Below are positions 11,407 through 22,539 of a stretch of 64,000 nt of DNA, piece by piece. The stretch spans positions 68,234,779 through 68,298,778 of the forward strand of contig NC_090319.1 in the NCBI RefSeq assembly GCF_040869045.1, written 5' to 3'. The notes under the pieces were generated by a model, which saw nothing but the letters and a program-made list of their open reading frames with translations, had not been told where the DNA came from and did not search any database. The translations under genes and the position numbers were made by a program. The stretch is from Eurosta solidaginis. Its lineage: Eukaryota > Arthropoda > Insecta > Diptera > Tephritidae. Positions within the stretch are counted from its first letter, which is position 1, and each line of letters begins with the position of its first letter.

Positions 11407-11745
11407 ACTCAGCCGCTGTTGTTGTTGTATTAACTATAAATACACTCCCCGAAGGCTTTAGTTAGTGTTATCGTTGTTGATGGTCCGCTGCCGCATATAG
11501 ATCTGGTACGTTCCGGTAACAAAGCACCATCAAGGCACTGGCCCGACCATCTCGGGAACGATTAATATGACCACATTAAACCTTCTTGGCCAAGCCACCC
11601 TCCCCACCCCCTATTATGATACACTCATATTTGTAACAGGATTTCCCTCGCGTAGGTGACGTTGACAATTGGGTTGCGTAAGCTTTGAAGCTATAAAGCT
11701 TTGTATTGCGCTTATCAACCCAATGAATCCCCTTATCAACCCCTT
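11407..11745 (+). repeat. Dispersed repeat family B
   Basis: Contains the family's blocks in order: GTTGTTGTTGT, CACTCCCCGAAGGCTTT, GATGGTCCGCTGCCGCATAT, GATCTGGTACGTTCCGGTAA, CCCGACCATCTCGGGAACG, and the right part with GGATTTCCCTCGCGTAGGTG and CAATTGGGTTGCGTAAGCT. It is one of the more complete copies in the window. Noncoding. Confidence 0.75.
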
Positions 11746-12129
11746 GAAACCGTCGACCCTTCAAGAGCATTTTGCGATGACTTTCACAAAATTTTTGTAA
11801 ATAATTTCGAGATCGCCTTGAGAAATAATTAGTCCCCAATTACTAACGAAATCAACTTTTTAGTAATAATCTTTTGATAACAGGCCATGAAAAAAGTTAC
11901 TGTTGTGAAGTTGTGTGTGAAGCTCGTAGTCGTACACATTTTCGTGACCAGTTGTGTCTAATTATGACCATCTCAAGGATATCCGCTGGGCTTCGGTTGA
12001 TTTATGCTAAAGACCACTTGTTAAATTATTGTTTTTTGTGGATTTTTTTTAACTCTGACGCATTTGTAAACAAGTTTTTATTATGCTTTACTTAAAAATA
12101 ACATAAATGAAAAGGGAAAGAACATCTTA

Positions 12130-13530
12130 CTAAGTACTAGCATAAATAAATGACGAAGTCCCAAAACAAATTAAATAACTCCCAAATGAAATAAGTCCAA
12201 AAAAAATGAAATAAATTCCAAATCAAAATTTGAAATGTTATCTTTATACTATATAATCAGTTACAATAAGATTTGAAAAATACAGCAAACTATTATGTAC
12301 ATATCTAATAGTTACAATTAAAAGAAAACTTGAATAGTGTCGTCGAAGTAAAGGTAATTTATTTAAAAAAAATTGCATTTTTTTATGAAATTAACATAAT
12401 TTATTAAAAGTAAAAAATAAAAGGAACAAGTCTGCGTAGAACACCTTTCTGCATAGGCGGCCTTTGGCCGCGCTTATAAAAAATAACCCTGGGCTACGCC
12501 ATGCCAAGTCCAGGTGTGTGGTATAACCGTGGCTACCGCCACGGTGATGTTCTTCTGCGTAGTATACCCTTCTGCGTGGCATGGCGTATCCCAGGGTTAT
12601 TTTCTATAAGCGCGGCCGGAGATCGCTTATGCAGAAAGGTGTTCCACGGAGAATTACTGTGCATCGCGCGATTTTTTATTTCTATTTTTGTAAAATAAAT
12701 AAATAGAGTTGAATGAAAAAGGTCCATTTTCCTCGTTCATACTATTTAAAAATGTTTCATTCGTTGGAACCATTTAAAGCATCTGGTACCACCAAGCAAG
12801 CAGTGAATTAGATAAAATGGCTGAATGCTTGTGCTCGCGGAAAGTAAACAAATAAATCATTAAATTTTACCATAATACGCAAATTTAAACAAATGAAAAT
12901 AGTTGACTGTGGTTGTATAAACATTATAAAGTGTACTTATGTATAAAATTCTTGTGAAAGTGTTCGTATGTAGATAAAAAGTGATAGTTATACCATGGAA
13001 ACTTTAACTACTAATTACTAGTAAATTGTTAATAACAATTAAAAATTGCTTACTGATTCTCGTTGGGGAACTCCCTGAGAACCTATGTGCAAAATTTCAA
13101 AGTTGAAACCCCTTTGGTTTACGAATAAAAACAATTGGTCCCTTAATGTATAGCCGACCCATAGAAACTGTTAGAAGAACGTCAAAGTTTGATAAAATTG
13201 TATTTTTATGAAAATGAAATAACTCCCAACAAAAATTAAATAACTCCCAATGCCTGAATTACAAACAATGAAGTAAGTCCCAATAAAAATGAAATAACTC
13301 CCAATCTCAAAAAATTATGAAATAACTCCCAAAGATATTTTATTGGGGATTATTTCATTTGGGAGTTATTTCATTATGAAATAATTACCAGCAAAAATTA
13401 TGAAATAAGTCCCAATGAATTGGGAGCTATTTCATAATGAAGAAAGTCCCAATTTGTATGGAAAATATTTGGGAGTTATTTCATTTTTTTGTTGGGAGTT
13501 ATTGCATTTGGGAGTTATTTCACTGCACCA
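12130..13530. repeat. Compound repeat bounded by AATAACTCCCAA arrays in both orientations
   Basis: Short words of the form GAAATAACTCCCAA recur at 12140-12220 and, densely, at 13215-13345. At 13340-13520 the same word appears inverted as TTGGGAGTTATTTC and alternates with the forward form. Direct and inverted forms together can fold into many alternative hairpins. The central part holds the inverted repeat at 12431-12645 and otherwise featureless AT-rich sequence. Likely a foldback-type noncoding element; class unproven. Confidence 0.5.
12431..12645. repeat. Inverted repeat with ~70-bp arms (family E core)
   Basis: The left arm, from GAACACCTTTCTGCATA to ACGCCATGCC, pairs with the right arm, from GGCATGGCGT to CAGAAAGGTGTTC. 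Each arm contains the GGCC...GGCCGCGCTTAT core and an AATAACCCTGGG word. The loop carries its own small dyad, ACCGTGGC/GCCACGGT. The same core lies in the insertion at 275-627. Noncoding. Confidence 0.75.
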
Positions 13531-14250
13531 TTCCTTCAAAATGCCATCTGTGAGAGATGGTAGTTAAGTTCGCCATGCTTCTGCTCGTACCATTCCGCTG
13601 TATTCCGTACTAGCATTAAGCTCCAGTGTCCTTTTCCCGATTCCTTCCATCGTTCTTGCCACCTAACTATTGTTCGTGACCTTGCGCTTTTCTTGGCATA
13701 TTCAGATGGTCGCCCGATTCCGATACCATACAGGTCGATCATTTCACTTGAGTGTAGATGTACTAGGATTTTCCGGGATAAAACATGGCTTTGGTCGTCG
13801 GACATCGTTCGATATTCAAATGCTATTCGTTTAGCAGTAATATGGTGTACATATATTTTTTTGGTGGGTAATTTTAGATCCATGCCATACTGATTACGCT
13901 CGATAATAGCAGACGGGTAGCTTCGCCTGTACCGCCGATGTGGGGCATTATTCGCTTTAGGGCTCCACTAACACTAGAAAATTTTTCTTCCACAACCCTG
14001 AAGTGCCTATGAAAAGTTAGTTTTGAGTCAATGCTTACTCCTAAATATTTCAAGAAAGGCATTGAATTTGGTTGATAGTCTCCTATGGTTAGGACTAGCT
14101 CATCCACAGTCCGCTTTGAGTTCACCAAAATCACTTATGTTTTATTGCTAGCCATCTCCAGCCTTATGTTCCTCAGCCATTCCTTTATGCTTTATGGCAT
14201 CATTACATAATGCTTGGAGCAGATCAACATCGGACCAACATCTGATATAT
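13530..14250 (-). pseudogene. R1-clade non-LTR retrotransposon, 3' ORF2 fragment with internal deletion
   Basis: On the minus strand, about 14250 to 13870 encodes the end of the reverse transcriptase: a DVDLLQALCNDAI-like palm/thumb stretch, a VILVNSKRTVDEL block, then KYLGVSIDSKLTFHRHF, the conserved LGV motif region of R1 elements. From 13860 to 13536 comes the C-terminal segment with RSRTIVRWQERWKESGKGHW and WYEQKHGELNYHLSQ, diagnostic of the R1-like tail. Between them the expected thumb-to-linker part is missing, and an in-frame stop interrupts the upstream part. No endonuclease is present. An inactive relic. Confidence 0.8.
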
Positions 14251-14259
14251 ATACGTACA

Positions 14260-14990
14260 GACCTTTCTTACTCTTTTTATATAGAACAGTTTTAAAATAT
14301 GCATCATTTCGTGATTAATGATGACAGCATGGTTTATTAACCTACAAATTAATGCAAAAATGACGTTGCAGTTTTCCTAGAAGAACCAACTTAATACAAC
14401 AAAAAACAATAATAAATAAATTACCTTTTTATTATGCATCGTTAGCTTAATTATAGAGCAATCTGGTATTAAGTCATACTATTATAAAATGAAAATAAGC
14501 AATAGAGGAAGTCTAGTACTACAACCCTAACCAATCAAGCTCACTAGAAAAGTCCGGCAAATTACTATACTTAGCACTTCTGTAAAGGTAAAAAAATATA
14601 TACAAATATATACATACATATGCAATTAAGTTTGTGTGTCAATATCAGTGATGTCCAATATTGGTAGAGCTTCCACAAGCTCACAAACGCGTCAAATAAC
14701 CGTTGACTGCCACATTTTCCATATTACCCTTTCATATTCTCAAACCGCTTCAAACATTAACGGAATGAAATGGAATGGAATTGAAATACAATTTTTCTTG
14801 TGTTTCTGAACTCGTAACTTAGTTGAAAATAAATATTTAGAAAAACTTTAAATCCCAATAAATCGAAATGAAACCTCTCAATAGTCTGCAAAAACTTTGA
14901 GACCAAGTGTTTTTAAACGGTTTTTTGACTTGACAGGCAGGCCGCACGGCCGCATGCACGGCCGTTGTGAACGAATTTTGTAATTCAAAT
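14260..14990. other. No recognised feature
   Basis: AT-rich with only short frames. Contains GCACGGCC words at 14944-14962. No gene or repeat could be named. Confidence 0.4.
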
Positions 14991-14994
14991 TTAA

Positions 14995-15430
14995 GTAACT
15001 TCCCGATAAGCTACAAGCTTGAAACTTGGAATATAGGTTAGAACCCGATGACAATGCAAAAAATCGCCGCTAGGTGGCGCAAGGATCGAGATATTCGCAA
15101 ACATCATATTTGTTGTCCGATTTGGCTCATATTTGAAGCACATAATACATGCAAGAATAAAAATCGCCGCTAGTTGGCCCAAGGATCGATATATTCAAAA
15201 AAATCGCATTTGTGGTCCGATTTGGTTCATATTTGGAACACATAATACATACATGAATAAAAAGTGACCTATGAAAAAATCGCCGCTAGGTGACGCAAGG
15301 ATCGAGATATTCACAAACATCATATTTGTGGTCCGATTTGGTCCAAATTCGGAACACATAATACCTACATGAATAGAAAGCGACCTATGATGTCCGATTT
15401 GGCTCATATTTGTAACAAATATTACATACA
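14995..15430 (-). repeat. Diverged tandem repeat, ~115-bp unit
   Basis: About four units in a row. On this strand each holds AAAATCGCCGCTAGGTGGCG, CAAGGATCGAGATATTC, CATATTTGTGGTCCGATTTG and GAACACATAATACATAC. Words recur near 15060, 15163, 15277 and 15395. One or two units of the same sequence, inverted, lie around the SINE1 insertion at 27063-27600. Short open frames here are by-products of the repeat. Confidence 0.7.
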
Positions 15431-15639
15431 GTCCGGTAGAAGTGACATAAAAATATTTTGGAGTTGGGAGGGACAAGCATACGTGGCGCAGAGTCGAGTA
15501 AAGTCTTTGGAAGGATTATGTATTGAGGACTTAGATTGTAACAAATTGTCATGAAAGAGTCCTTGTAATAATGAGTCACTAAATGAACTAAATAAAATGA
15601 GAAATAGTAGGCAATTAAATAAAGTCTAAAAACTTCAAA

Positions 15640-16087
15640 ATAAAATAATTAAAAAAAAAAATTTAGTTAAACGGTTTTATTGAAAACAATACTTACATGG
15701 AGTAGTAATAATACTAAAAGCTAGAAAATAATTTGGTAGGTCCTAGGTAATAGTCATGACACCCCTCATCAATCTAGGGCGTTGATCAGACAATTAAATA
15801 AAAGCGTTGGATGCGTCTAATTTCTATTGATAGTTATATATAAGATCAACTGAACCTTAATAAGATTGTGCTACGCCTCACATTTTTAGAAATTGCACGC
15901 GCCCAACGCTTTTATTTAATTGTTTGATCAACGCCCTATATTGATGAGGGGTGTCATGACTATTACCTAGGACCTACCTAATTATTTTCTACCTTTTAGT
16001 ATTATTATTACTTCATGTAAATATTGTTTTCAATAAAACCGTTTAACTTAAAATTTTTAAAAAATTTTTTTTTTTTTCAAATTATTC
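15640..16087. mobile_element. MITE/foldback with ~150-bp terminal inverted repeats
   Basis: The left arm (about 15655-15805) and right arm (about 15895-16050) are reverse complements with few mismatches. Paired words include TTAAACGGTTTTATTGAAAA with its complement near 16030, TAGGTCCTAGGTAATAGTCA with its complement near 15960, and ATTAAATAAAAGCGTTGG with its complement near 15910. The ~100-bp centre is unpaired. No transposase; a non-autonomous DNA element. Flanking A/T runs hide the exact ends and target duplication. Confidence 0.8.
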
Positions 16088-16089
16088 TC

Positions 16090-16810
16090 AAACATAAATT
16101 TTCAACTTGTTTGCTTTTTGATGAGAAAACGAAGGTGGTTGATGTTGAAACGGAGGTGGTTGATGTTGAATTAATTAATACAATAGGTATACTGAAATAT
16201 AAAAAGTGTTACCAGTGCAATTCCAACAACATACTGAGCCCTCTCTTTCCGATTCGGTTTCATTCCAGTCATGTCAGAGATAGGTTTGAGAATATGAAAT
16301 TTATATGGCTAGCGTTGCGGGGCCGGCCTCAGATTTCATCTGCAAATCACCGCTAAGGCGAGCCGGGATGATTGTGGATTATCGTCAGAGAGGACGGTGT
16401 CGGGCGGCTCAGATACCAACGTAAGAGGCGAGCTACTTTTTGAGGTATAAACATCTTTGCTCACGGTATGGGGGAAAACAGAATGTAAGCGCAAATGTAA
16501 TCACTCCACCGTAAGTTACTTGGCAACATTGAACGTGGTAGAGTTGACATGAGGGAAAACACACCGCAAATTAGTTAATAAAAAAATTAACAAAGGCAGG
16601 ACAACATATATCTGATATATAAACCAGAAAATGAAACGACAAAGAAAATAATTAAATTTAAAGAAGTTGAAGCTGAAGAAAAGGAGGAAGGAAAAGAGTA
16701 GTATAATAACAATGCTTATGATTACAGTCAAGGATGCGAAGCCAAAACAAGGCACGGTAGAAATAAAAGCAGGGAAGAGGACAGGAAAGATAAACCACAC
16801 GGCGTGTTGT
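16090..16810. other. No recognised feature
   Basis: Includes a short direct repeat, GAGGTGGTTGATGTTGAA-like, at about 16134 and 16152. The frames are short and unlike known proteins. Nothing else could be supported. Confidence 0.4.
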
Positions 16811-16814
16811 CAAT

Positions 16815-17460
16815 TTGTTATTAATGACATACCGATTTGTTATCGAAGGGATGTTGGCGTGTTATCTAATTCTTATCGACAAGTTATCATTGTGTTATCG
16901 ACGAAGAGTAGACCAGTTATCTATCGATTTACTATCAAAAAGTTATCGAAATTTATAAAAACGTTATCGACATATTATCGGAATGATATCGAAATTTTAT
17001 GGCAAAGATATCGATATGCCAATTTGTAATCAAAAAGTCTACCATTTTTTTGCGAAAATTTATCGATTTTTTATCGAAAGTGTAGATTTGCATCGAAAAC
17101 TTATCAACTCTATCATAAAATTATCGATTTTTTATTGAAAACTTATCAATTTGTTATCGGATCAACCGAAATTTTATCGATCTTTTATTGAAAAATTATA
17201 CATGTGCTATTAAAAAGTCATTGATAAAAAAGGAATCGGTTTGATATCGCAAAGTTATTGATTTATTATAGGCGTGCTATTGAAAAGTTATCAACTTTTT
17301 ATCGAAATTTATCGATTTTATATCGAAAAGCTATGGCTTAGCTTTTTAAAAGCTATTGATTTGTTATCGCAGGGTTATCGATTTGCTAGCGGAGCGTTAC
17401 CAGTTTGTTCTCGCTTTGTTAACAATTTTTTATTGAAAAGTAATCAATTTTTTTAGGAAA
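16815..17460 (+). repeat. TTATCG-rich degenerate minisatellite tract, long copy
   Basis: Units of the form GATTTGTTATCGAAAAG repeat at irregular 20-40-bp spacing for about 650 bp, all in one orientation. The same words occur at 7160-7575. The 120-codon open frame starting at 16667 runs into this tract and reads as repetitive YRF/LSK residues; it is not a gene. Confidence 0.65.
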
Positions 17461-17474
17461 ATATCATTTTTAAA

Positions 17475-17592
17475 TTAAATAAATACAAGGCGCGATAACC
17501 TTCGAAGAGATTTAAGGCTAAGCTTCTCTTCCAATTTGCATCGTGTTCCTTTTAATTTTTCCTACAAACTGGCGGGGGTGGGAGTTATATGT
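17475..17592 (-). mobile_element. SINE1 fragment (3' part only)
   Basis: Matches the tail-proximal ~115 bp of SINE1: AAGGCGCGATAACCTTCGAA, AAGGCTAAGCTTCTCTTCC, then TCCTACAAACTGGCGGG. The head with the RNA polymerase III boxes is absent, consistent with 5' truncation. Confidence 0.7.
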
Positions 17593-17599
17593 TGTACTT

Positions 17600-18450
17600 G
17601 GTACTCACGCCGTTTTTATTCTAAACGAGGATTTATGTGACGTTCTTTCATTACTTAGTTAGGGAGGAGCTGTCGGAACTCACCCGTACTTCACGACCCA
17701 TGTTTACCCTGGTAGCGGAAAAGACAGCTTTTGGCAGCACTTGTTCTCTGGTCGTTACAGTAAAGTCACTTTTATTATAATTGTACATGATGATTTTATG
17801 GCGTCAGCTATACGGCTTTTCATCAAGGCCAAAGGGAGTTAACTACACATAAACTTGGAACTATACAAGGTTGAGGAGGTTGGTAGTGAGATTTAAGGGG
17901 AGCTAAGCAGGTCTACTGGAGAAATGTTTGCGAAAACGTAAAAGAGTGGAATAACTCAGGTAAAGGAGAGCCAATACCTAGTTGGAGCCATAGCCAGCCA
18001 ACCTTATCTGAACAAAGAGCACCTTAACCCCCACTCTGCTCACTTGAGCATCACTGTTGCAGATGCACCTTTGACATACTTTAAATTTTCGTTTACTCAT
18101 TCTTTTGTGTTTTGTGCTTAATAAAGTTTCTGTGCCAAAGTCGTCTTTCTTAATGGGCTTCTTCGTCTCAATAAACTTCTCATTCATCATATATGCATAT
18201 TCTTCTTCTTTTTCTAATTACTACTACTATAATTCTCAATAGCTTGGCTTATATGTAGTGCTTAGACTCAAAGTATATACTTGAATGCTTCCAACATTGT
18301 CTAAATGCTAATTCGGCCTTTGAAATTTTTGTTTATTTTGTATTTCAAGATATTTTTTGACAATTGTTTGCATTGAAATTGATGGTTATGCAATGTTGAA
18401 AGGAAAATATTGGATATCAAATAAATATTTCCGGTTTTGTTATAATTTGA
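17600..18450. other. No recognised feature
   Basis: Unremarkable sequence with one 70-codon minus frame at 17978-18190 that resembles nothing I know. Confidence 0.4.
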
Positions 18451-18459
18451 GTGATTTGT

Positions 18460-18720
18460 CGGCGGCCGTGATGTGATGTGCTCCGCCTACCACACCGATG
18501 GTCCTGGGTTCAAGTAACATTAAAAAATTTTGAAAAAGTTGTTTCAATTAGAAGCAAATTTTCGAATGGGGGCCCTCCGAGCGTATTTCTGCCATGAAAA
18601 GCTACTCAGTGAAAACTCATTTGCCTTGCATATGCCATTCGGAGTCCGGGGTACGATCCAATTGGAAGAGAACCTTGGCCTTAATCTCCTCGGAGGTAAA
18701 TCGCGCCAAGTATTTCTTGT
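18460..18720 (+). mobile_element. SINE1 copy, plus orientation, diverged
   Basis: Starts GGCGGCCGTGATGTGATGTG, followed by CTCCGCCTACCACACCGATG, the box B-like GGGTTCAAGT, then GCCATGAAAAGCTACTCAGT, GAAAACTCATTTGCCTTGCA and a GGAAGAGAACCTTGGCCTTA tail region. It lacks part of the middle. Read-through frames here are not genes. Confidence 0.7.
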
Positions 18721-18724
18721 TTTT

Positions 18725-19550
18725 TTTTTTTTTGTTTGTTCTACGTACTTTATTATACTTCAAATTATGAACAAAAGTATTTTTAGAAGCTTGAACAAAG
18801 TATTCTAAAGAAGACCATACTGCAAAACAGCTATTATATGCTTAAAACAAGCTGGACCGGTAGTTGACGAGTTAACGGGAATATGCAAATTAGCTAACTT
18901 TAAATTAATTTAAGATAATAAACTTTAAAAAACGGCTAGTTATGCAATTTTCCAGTAAAAGTAACTACACTACTTTTTGGTTGTCATGACATGCAAGCAT
19001 GGTCGGATCCAGAGAGGCATTTTGGGGAGTGGTGGCAGGTTATATTCTCAAAAAACTCCGATTTATTCTGTAGCCACTATCGACTTAATCGGTGGTAGCG
19101 CCTAGCGCTTTGTTTTATATCCTACTTCAGGCAGCCGGAAAAAAAGTTTTTGTTAGCATTGCTCATCCATTCATCGGACTACTTGTCAGTCTATTTGTCC
19201 GTGCGGTCCCCTTCAAACGTTTTTTTTTTTTTTGTTTTTTGCAATAATTTTCATTTAATGAAATATATTGCAATGCAATTCAACATACTCCTTCTGACCG
19301 TGACTAATACTTCTGTAAAAAATAAATACTATTTCAAAAAGAAATATATGAGATATTTCCGTCACTTATAAGGCTACACTACTACAATTTTATATGGTCA
19401 ACTTCGTAACGTTGACTTAAAAACTGTATTTGACTATCTTGAAAAAAGCGCTTGGCGATGCCTGCTAAAGTTTAACATTTAAAGATCCATAAAGCTACAT
19501 GACTGTCACCCGATCGAAAAATACGGCACAGATTATAGGAAAAACGTAAC
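18725..19550. other. No recognised feature
   Basis: Contains poly-T runs near 18720 and 19220 and a TTGTCCGTGCGGTCC word near 19196 reminiscent of the GTCCGTCC blocks in the 49-58 kb elements. No gene recognised. Confidence 0.4.
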
Positions 19551-19554
19551 ATAT

Positions 19555-20165
19555 TGTGACGAATATTAGTGACACTAAGTGATATTCACATCAATAATCT
19601 GATACTAAGTAAATAAAGCCACTAAGTGATATTCACATCACTAATCTGATACTAAGTAAATAAAGCCACAACTACAATAAAGCAGACAGTCACTTGTATC
19701 TACATAAACGAATCAATCATTATGTCACATATGTCCATACAAGCAGCGGAGAGAAACGTACCAACACATGCATATATATGAGATACTTCCAAAAGTAGGC
19801 AATCATCGGTGGAAGTATCACTCACATATACACGCGCATATGGCTATGCGAGAAGCTATAATTCTGCATCTGTAGTTATAGCTGATGAGTTTATAGCTGG
19901 TAAACTAGTAGTAAATTCTAGAAGATAGAAACGCCTAGAAGTATGCGAACGAGACATCACAGAGTATAAAAGGAGTTAAAGCTGAGTAATCAGTAGTCTG
20001 TTTGATTTAAGTAAGCTATTGGTTGTGAAGTATCAGTGTTATTGTGAAGTACTTTAATAAAGGCCATATTTCCTTATTGAATATTAGAGTTATTTATTCA
20101 ACAGTTTAGCGATACGAGCGTTAGTAGAAGGTGCAAATAAGCGGAATTTCTTAAAATTCGTTACA
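19555..20165 (+). mobile_element. Solo LTR of a Gypsy-type retrotransposon
   Basis: Starts TGTGACGAAT and ends ATTCGTTACA, a near-perfect terminal inverted repeat with TG...CA ends. It is flanked by ATAT at 19551-19554 and 20166-20169, a 4-bp target duplication. The body matches the 5' LTR at 60700-61226 in order: TCCATACAAGCAGCGGA, AAAAGTAGGCAATCATCGGT, GGAAGTATCACTCACAT, a TATAAAAG box, CTTTAATAAAGGCCAT (a poly(A)-signal-like AATAAA) and TATTTATTCAACAGTTTAG. No internal coding region adjoins it, so it arose by LTR-LTR recombination. A 47-bp segment is tandemly duplicated near its start. Confidence 0.9.
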
Positions 20166-20169
20166 ATAT

Positions 20170-20670
20170 TAACCAAAATTCGGCGAAAGACGAAAAATTT
20201 CTACCAGAACGAAAAGTGCTATCTGGTAACCAATGTTCAGGGAGTGCTCAGGTTTTAGAGGGAAGTCGCCTACGTCTTCTTAAACGGAGGCATCGTTGAA
20301 GCACCCAGCTATGTTGATAATGTTAAACCCCATCTTCACAATAATTGCTACTGGAGCATTCCACTTTTTCAGACAAAGTTTTAAGTGCAACAGGATTGTA
20401 CGGTATATGAATGAAAAATCGCAAAAAATATCCGTTTGTAGGGGACACAAGTCATTTAGGTGAAACTTCAGCGAAACTAGTAATATTAAAAAAAAAAAAA
20501 TAACAAAAACAAATATATTTGGTAGTAGTTGCATAAAGGTTTGTTAAAATAACAAAGACAATTTAAATAGGTTTATTCGAAAAAAAAATTGTTTTTAAAA
20601 AAATTTTTTTTACGGGATACGTGTGCAATTCACCTTTCAAATTTCGATTTGCCCTATACTATATGTATGT
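20170..20670. other. No recognised feature
   Basis: AT-rich. The 84-codon minus frame at 20280-20534 reads as hydrophobic low-complexity sequence over poly-A/T runs and is not supported as a gene. Confidence 0.4.
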
Positions 20671-20671
20671 A

Positions 20672-20925
20672 TATCGTAGCGTGCTCTGCCTCCTCCGAAA
20701 ATTCTGGGTTCATACCCCGAGCAAAGCAACTTCAAAAATTAGAAAACTTTTTCTAAGCAGATTCGCTCCTCGGCAGTGATATCGAGTCTATTTCTGCCAT
20801 GGAAAATTTCTCAGTGAAATTTTATCTGTTTGTAGGAAAAATCAAAAGGAGCACGACGTAAATTGGAAGAGAAGCTGGGGCTAAATTCTTTTCTGCAAAT
20901 TTACTCCAGTTACCACATTCATATT
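20672..20925 (+). mobile_element. SINE1 copy, plus orientation, diverged
   Basis: Contains GTAGCGTGCTCTGCCTCC, the box B-like CTGGGTTCATACCCCGAGC, AAAGCAACTTCAAAAATTAG, CTGCCATGGAAAATTTCTCA and AAATCAAAAGGAGCACGACG, then GGAAGAGAAGCTGGGGCTAA. Order and spacing follow the full-length copies, with an internal deletion of the CGGAGTCGGCAT-type block. Confidence 0.7.
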
Positions 20926-21479
20926 CCAGGTACAGGCGTAGTCTATGTATAGAAATGAACATTCTGTGATTTTTCGTGTAATTAACAAGAAGGAATAAAA
21001 AATGGTTTGGAAAAATTTGAAAATTATATTATTTTTCAATTTTAGTTTCCCATGTCAATGTGTTTTTAACCAGTTTTTTCTTAAGCTGATGCTAATTTTA
21101 AACTCTGACTTATGTAGTTTATTTGCCTTAAAGGTAACTCGTAGTTAGTTTCTTTTCCTGCAAGAGTAATTTTCTCCTAGAATTGGTATCGAAATGCACT
21201 CCTTTTTGTATGTTCTTCTGGAAAGTTCTTTTGTGAAAATTTATCACTCTTATTCCCATCATCAAAAAATCCCATAGTGACCCCTGTAAAAAACACAGCT
21301 GCAACATAACTCTAAGACACATCCCTGATTGGATGTCTCCCAAATATAATTTTCTTAGCGAGGTCTGTGTTCCCTTCAGAATAAGGTCACAGCAATATTC
21401 ATGCATATGATCAGGACTGCTTGAGAACTGTTCACAGATTAAACATCCCATTCCCCTCACACAAACTACCGGCGAATTA

Positions 21480-21985
21480 CTTGGCTTTCGCTCATCATCA
21501 CCATTAATTGGCGCTTAACCGGGTAATCGTTTTTGACCGCTTCGTAACTAGTTGCGCCATCCCCCCGTTTCGTGAAAACTGACGCCAACTGAGAGCACCA
21601 AAGGAGGTCAAGTCATCCTCGACCTACCTGCCCCAACTCAGCGGAGTTCTCCACCGTCCTCTGATTCCAAACTGCGGTGTCGACTGAAATACTTTCTATC
21701 ATGATGAGCGACTTGTAGAGCGTCATTTTTGTCCACCAAGAGAGTACTTTACTTTTCAATTCCTACTCGGTCCAAAGTAGCAATAGTGGGCTAGAGTTAT
21801 TCTCCGTTCAATTTCTTAGCTGACATTGTTTTTGCTGTTAGGGCTAGGTTCCAGATAGACAAAATCTTTCACCGTCCCGAATTTCTATCGATCAACAGCG
21901 ACGTGACTACAAGGCGAAAGTGCGCCGATTCTTTCCTGGATGACAGCAAGTACTTCGTCTTGTCCTTATTTACCACAAAACCCAC
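21480..21985 (-). pseudogene. Decayed RTE-like reverse transcriptase fragment
   Basis: Minus-strand frames give KTKYLLSSRKESAHFRL, then TVKDFVYLEP, then IERRIT...YCYFG, then ALYKSLIM, in the order expected across the thumb of RTE-type ORF2. The 3' edge at 21493-21530 matches the 3' end of the better copy at 47035-47070 (ATTGGCGCTTAACCG word), and 'gcgacttgtagagcgtcattttt' aligns with 47490-47515. Several frameshifts and stops. Most of the C-terminal domain between is lost or scrambled. Inactive. Confidence 0.65.
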
Positions 21986-22539
21986 TTTATTGCCTCGATA
22001 CCTATTCCTGAGTAGGCAGTACTCACTTGGGTTATGCCAACAATTTACTTCCGCTCACCTCTTAAATATTCCAACAAGTTACCTACGTGCCTTACTAAAA
22101 TAACACAAACAAAAGTAACTTGTATTACATTATATAGGGGCCTGCCCTATTTTGGATTGGTTGAGTGCTCTCGTTTAGTTAATTAGCAACGCTCCGTTAC
22201 ACTCGGAGCAGCCGCAAGCATCTGTACGGCTCACTATTTTCCAGTTCAGAGAACATATCAAACCCATCCCTAGACCAAGAGATGAGATCTTCTGCATCTT
22301 CTAGGAAAGATATTTTTAAGAAAGTCACGCTCTGGCCGGTTGGCATAATTTTGATGGCGACTAACGGCGCCTCCGTGGACAAAATTCCTAAATAAAGGCA
22401 CTGCCGTCCATCCCGGAATCACTTTAACATTCTTTCAGTAGAAGGATTAGGGTAGCGTTTCTCATTTCCAATTTTTGAAGTGCCCTCTGATGCCGCTACA
22501 TCTGGCTCCCGGTTTTTGGTATGATTGTGGGGTCTAGGA

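Noticed and set aside
14995..15430. CRISPR-like array
   Set aside because: The units are ~115 bp, diverged and contiguous, without unique spacers, and the genome is eukaryotic. It is a degenerate satellite.
16667..17029. 120-codon open frame
   Set aside because: It begins in unique sequence and runs into the TTATCG tract, giving low-complexity YRF/LSK residues; no family resemblance.
21128..21460. 110-codon minus frame next to the RTE relic
   Set aside because: I could not match it to RTE or any other protein; it lies beyond the recognisable 3' end of the relic.
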